64,000 bases of DNA from Nelumbo lutea (lineage: Eukaryota; Streptophyta; Magnoliopsida; Proteales; Nelumbonaceae): the NCBI GenBank assembly GCA_022828595.1, contig JAKGHH010000006.1:14194499-14258498 (forward strand), in the 5' to 3' direction. The position numbers and the translations under genes were made by a program. Positions 60,880-64,000 of this stretch are shown here, in pieces; positions within the stretch are counted from its first letter, which is position 1, and every line of letters begins with the position of its first letter. Under the pieces are notes generated by a model. That model made no database searches, was not told the DNA's origin, and saw only the letters and a list, made by a program, of their open reading frames with translations.

Positions 60880-62639
60880 TGGTCTTTGCACTATTGACCT
60901 CGGCTAGAAAGGTGAGACCCTACTTCCAAGCTCACTCCATAGTGGTCTCGACCAACTAACCTTTGAAGCAAATATAGTAGAAGCTAGAGACCTTGGGCCG
61001 ACTATGAAGTGGGCAATAGAGCTATTGGAATTTAACATCAGCTACCAAATGAGGTCTTCAATCAAAGCTTAGGTGGTAACACACTTCCTGCTTAAATGCA
61101 TCTTTAGCAGCAACAATGCCCTAGCTCACGAAGAACTCTGACCCACTTGGACTTTGCATGTAGATAATCCTCCAATACCAAAGGAAGTGGATTTGGCCTC
61201 ATCCTACTAATTCTAGACCATAACAAGCTAGAGTTTGCAATATGGTTCAGTTTCCTTGCCTCAAACAATGAAGGCGAGTATGAAGCCTTACTTGCTGTTT
61301 TCACTTAGCCAAAAATCTTGGGGTAGAACAAGTTGAGGCCTTCGGGGATTCATAGAACCTACCATGGCCATGACCAAGTACAAGGCTAGAGAACCTACCA
61401 TGGCCAAGTATCTAAGCGAATTCCAAGAATTGATTGGATAATTCCAACACTTCACACTACATCAAGTGCCACGGTCGGAGAACACATGAGTTGATGCCCT
61501 CTCCAAGTTTGCTAGCTCCTCGGGTTCGGACCTTGGCTACATTGTTCATGTAGAACAACTGGCTCACCTAAGCATTGAGGAAAAGTTAGTGCATCCAATC
61601 CAGATGGAGTCATGTTGGATGAATCTAATCCTTTCCTACCTGCAACATAGATAACTACCCGATGACAAGAACGAAGCCAAAAGAGTCAAACACCAATTAG
61701 CTCGATATACACTATTAAAGGAAAAACTCTACAAGAGATCCTCCATGTTTCCCTAGCTCAGATGCCTATGTCTAGACAAGGGAAACTATGTCCTCAAGGA
61801 GATACATAAAGGCCTCTACAAAAATCATTTAGGGAGTAGGACCCTTGCATAAAAAGCACTCAAATAGGGATACTTCTAGCCTTTCATGAAGGAAGATAAG
61901 AACTAGTTAGTCCAAAAATGTGACTAGTGCCAACAACAATCCAACATATCCCATCAGCCTGTCACGATGCTCTCATCCCTTAGCAGTCCTTGACCCTTTG
62001 CTAAATGGGGAATGGACATCTGCGGCCCCTTTTCTCCTATAACGGGTTAAAGAATACACATTATTGTGTCATTTGACTACTTTACCAAATGGGTATAGAA
62101 GCTAAGCCCTTGGCAACTATCACAACAAAGAACATACAAAACTTCTTTTGGAAGAACATCATTTATTGCTTTGGCATACCCTATATCCTCATCACAAACA
62201 ACATCTCACAATTTGATGACTCCAAGTTTAGGGAGTGGTGTGCAAGTTTGTGGATAAGACAACACTTCACCTCGGTTGGCTATCCTTAAACCTATGACAT
62301 TCCAACATATCCCATCATCTAATAATTAGTCCAAGAATGTGACTGGTGCCAATGACATTCCAAAATGTCCCATTGGCCTATCACAACGCTCTCATCCTTT
62401 GGCCCTTTTATAAATGGGGAATGGACATCTTTGGCCCTTTTCTCCTACAACAGGTTAGAGAATACACCTTATTATGGCAATCAACTACTTTACCAAATGG
62501 GTAGAAGATAGGCTCCTACCCACTATCATGATAAGGAACATAGAAAACTTCTTTTGGAAGAACATCATTTATTGCTTTTTCATACTCCATATGCTCATCA
62601 CAGACAACGTCCGACAATTTAATGACTCAATGTTCATGG
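60880..62639 (+). pseudogene. Ty3/gypsy (Tat-type) RNase H and integrase relic
   Basis: Plus-strand frames give ARKVRPYFQAHSIVV (RNase H end of pol), a second, plant-type RNase H region (WTLHVDNPPIPK, MKASMKPYLL with AKNLGVEQVEAFGDS), and DALSKFASSSGSDLGYIVHVEQ. The integrase follows: NEAKRVKHQLARYTLLKEKL, VLKEIHKGLYKNHLGSRTLA, PFAKWGMDICGPF, YFTKW and FWKNIIYCFGIPYILITNNISQ, then FDDSKF and HFTSVGYP. This order (RNase H, then archaeal-like RNase H, then integrase) is that of Tat/Ogre lineages. Stops are frequent. It is cut at 62,639 by the family L LTR. Confidence 0.75.
61905..62638 (+). repeat. Diverged direct duplication of the integrase core, ~320-bp unit
   Basis: The sequence from AGTCCAAAAATGTGACTAGTG (about 61,910) through CCAAATGGGTA, ACTTCTTTTGGAAGAACATC and ATTTATTGCTTT recurs from about 62,326 to 62,638. 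The two copies have diverged at many positions (for example GGCATACCCTATATCC against TTCATACTCCATATGC), so the duplication is not recent. The second copy is cut by the LTR at 62,640. Confidence 0.8.
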
Positions 62640-64000
62640 TGTTAGACAGTTGTATGCCCTTAGCTCCAATTAGATTGATGTACTTATGACATTTATTGTA
62701 AATGAATAAAGTACATATTTGATTCGTGTTCTTGTGGTGTGTGTTTTTGTGTAATACCCTTAAACTGGACACTTAATGAGACTCGTGTTAGTTTAGAATG
62801 TTCACAGTCGTTGGATAAGTCTGGGGAGATTTATCCTGCTAAGGTTGACACTGATGTGCCGCCAAGTGTTGGGGTGGCCTGTCTCAGCTACCAAGGTGAG
62901 ACCCGAAGCACATGCAGTGTAGGTTTACTTGAAACCTTGAACCGAACCAAATTTCCAGTATTGCCCTGGACCTTGGAGATTAGTGGGCAAAACTAGAAAG
63001 TTACACTTGACCCCTAGACTTGATTATGATATGCACTAGGTGTCAGATTGGGTTATCTTTGATATGCCAATCAGTGAGATCCTTAGAGGGGGTCAAAACC
63101 CGGGTATGTTGGGACAGTTTGAGAATTCATCTTAGTAGGTGATCATAGTGACAGGATCAGCCCCTTTGTCGAACAAAGGTAATGATCGGGGATGTACTCT
63201 CTCTGATGGAAACTAAGACTACTGGCAACCGATTTCAGTCATTGAAATTTGTTTTGTAAAATATATTTTATATATGGATATAAATATATATACTACGGTT
63301 TCAAATTGTTTGCAAAAGGTTTTAATTCATGGGATTCATGTGAGTAGAGAGTGCAACATTGTTCCTTACAACCGAGAGAGAGGTCCTCTCTTGTCGGGTA
63401 GTGTTTGATCATTATGGGCTGAGAGGTTAAGTGTAAGACCATTGAGGGTAATACCTAATGGGCTAATCTTGCATCTGTCCACAGTCCCTGGGTATTACAA
63501 GGTGGCTTGGCATAGGGACCACTTAGTGTAAGTGTTGGGCCCATAGAGTCCATGTGATGGGATCAAGGGGTTCATTGAGATTTTCAGTGAATTCAAATAG
63601 GCCTTGTAACAAAGGATGGGCCGAACCCTTGTGGCTGATGTGTAGATCAATGCTTGGGTCCCACACCATACAAGGAAGTCCAACTGGGCAGCAGTTTGGA
63701 AGGCTAAGTGAGCACATATACTTATTGGGCCTAAAGCCCATTTCGAACTGGGCTGATTTGATCAGTTAAATAAAGGGGCGAATCTGAGACTAGATTAGTA
63801 GATAGGATAGGGTCTTAACCCTATCCATTCAGAGAGTCCAAATATGAATATAGATTCAGATCAGGAAACCTCTTGATAAGATTAGGAGATGGCTGATCTA
63901 ATCTGCAGATAAGATAAGGGTCTATCCTTATCTCTTAAAGGGAATTCAGATCCAAATATGATTTGGATCAACAACTCCTAATGGGATTTGGATCAACATC
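62640..64000 (+). mobile_element. LTR of family L, continuing beyond the window
   Basis: Starts TGTTAGACAG inside the integrase relic and follows family L over the remaining 1,361 bp: TAATACCCTTAAACTGGACAC, CCTTAGAGGGGGTCAAAACC, GACAGGATCAGCCCCTTTG, TCCTCTCTTGTCGGG and GGTGGCTTGG. It is collinear with the reverse complements of the two solo LTRs. The right end lies outside, so I cannot tell a solo LTR from the 5' LTR of a complete element. The base pairs before it are CATGG, the expected duplication if intact. Confidence 0.85.

Overview
This is a TE-rich stretch of a flowering-plant nuclear genome. The two intact host genes I can support have GT-AG introns and are plant-type: a calmodulin, and an organelle-targeted EngB/YihA-family GTPase. 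Almost everything else is retrotransposon or other repeat debris typical of angiosperms: Ty1/copia, Ty3/gypsy, L1-like LINEs carrying RNase H, and MITE-like foldbacks. The window is AT-rich. I cannot name the species. The repeat load and long introns suggest a medium to large dicot-like or early-diverging angiosperm genome.

Layout. 0-14 kb: two decayed copia elements (1.9-5.7 kb and 8.4-9.8 kb). The first is interrupted by an LTR-like fragment, which itself holds a 1.9-kb solo LTR with a perfect 5-bp target duplication. A diverged ~167-bp tandem repeat lies at 6.9-7.6 kb. 14-21.9 kb: the calmodulin gene (minus strand, 149 aa, one 3,982-bp intron), with repeats inside its intron and around it. 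22.8-30 kb: an L1-like LINE of about 7.2 kb (minus strand), broken but with all domains recognisable. 30-37 kb: tandem repeats, a copia gag relic, a small MITE and a PPR pseudogene. 37.5-54.2 kb: the EngB-like gene (minus strand, 4 coding exons, 305 aa). Its second intron is 15,457 bp and holds two LINE copies, a gypsy-like element with LTRs, primer site and target duplication, a copia relic with a nested solo LTR, and a LINE fragment. 54.5-56.1 kb: a long-inverted-repeat element about 0.3 kb upstream of the EngB start codon. 56-64 kb: further repeat relics, a Tat-lineage gypsy pol relic with a duplicated integrase, and an LTR that runs off the window.

The most unusual theme is a set of short 'word-dense' repeats. 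Each is built from many variants of one short word (TTCGG, GGATCC/ATTCGA, GGGCC, CCTAGGC, GATAC), often around an AT-rich core. One copy (60,246-60,744) has a perfect 19-bp terminal inverted repeat and a 10-bp target duplication, and another (23,496-23,955) has a perfect 9-bp target duplication. This suggests that at least some are mobile DNA elements of Mutator-like insertion habit rather than simple sequence. The two host genes are not functionally linked in any way the sequence shows. They share the feature of conserved short exons separated by repeat-filled introns.
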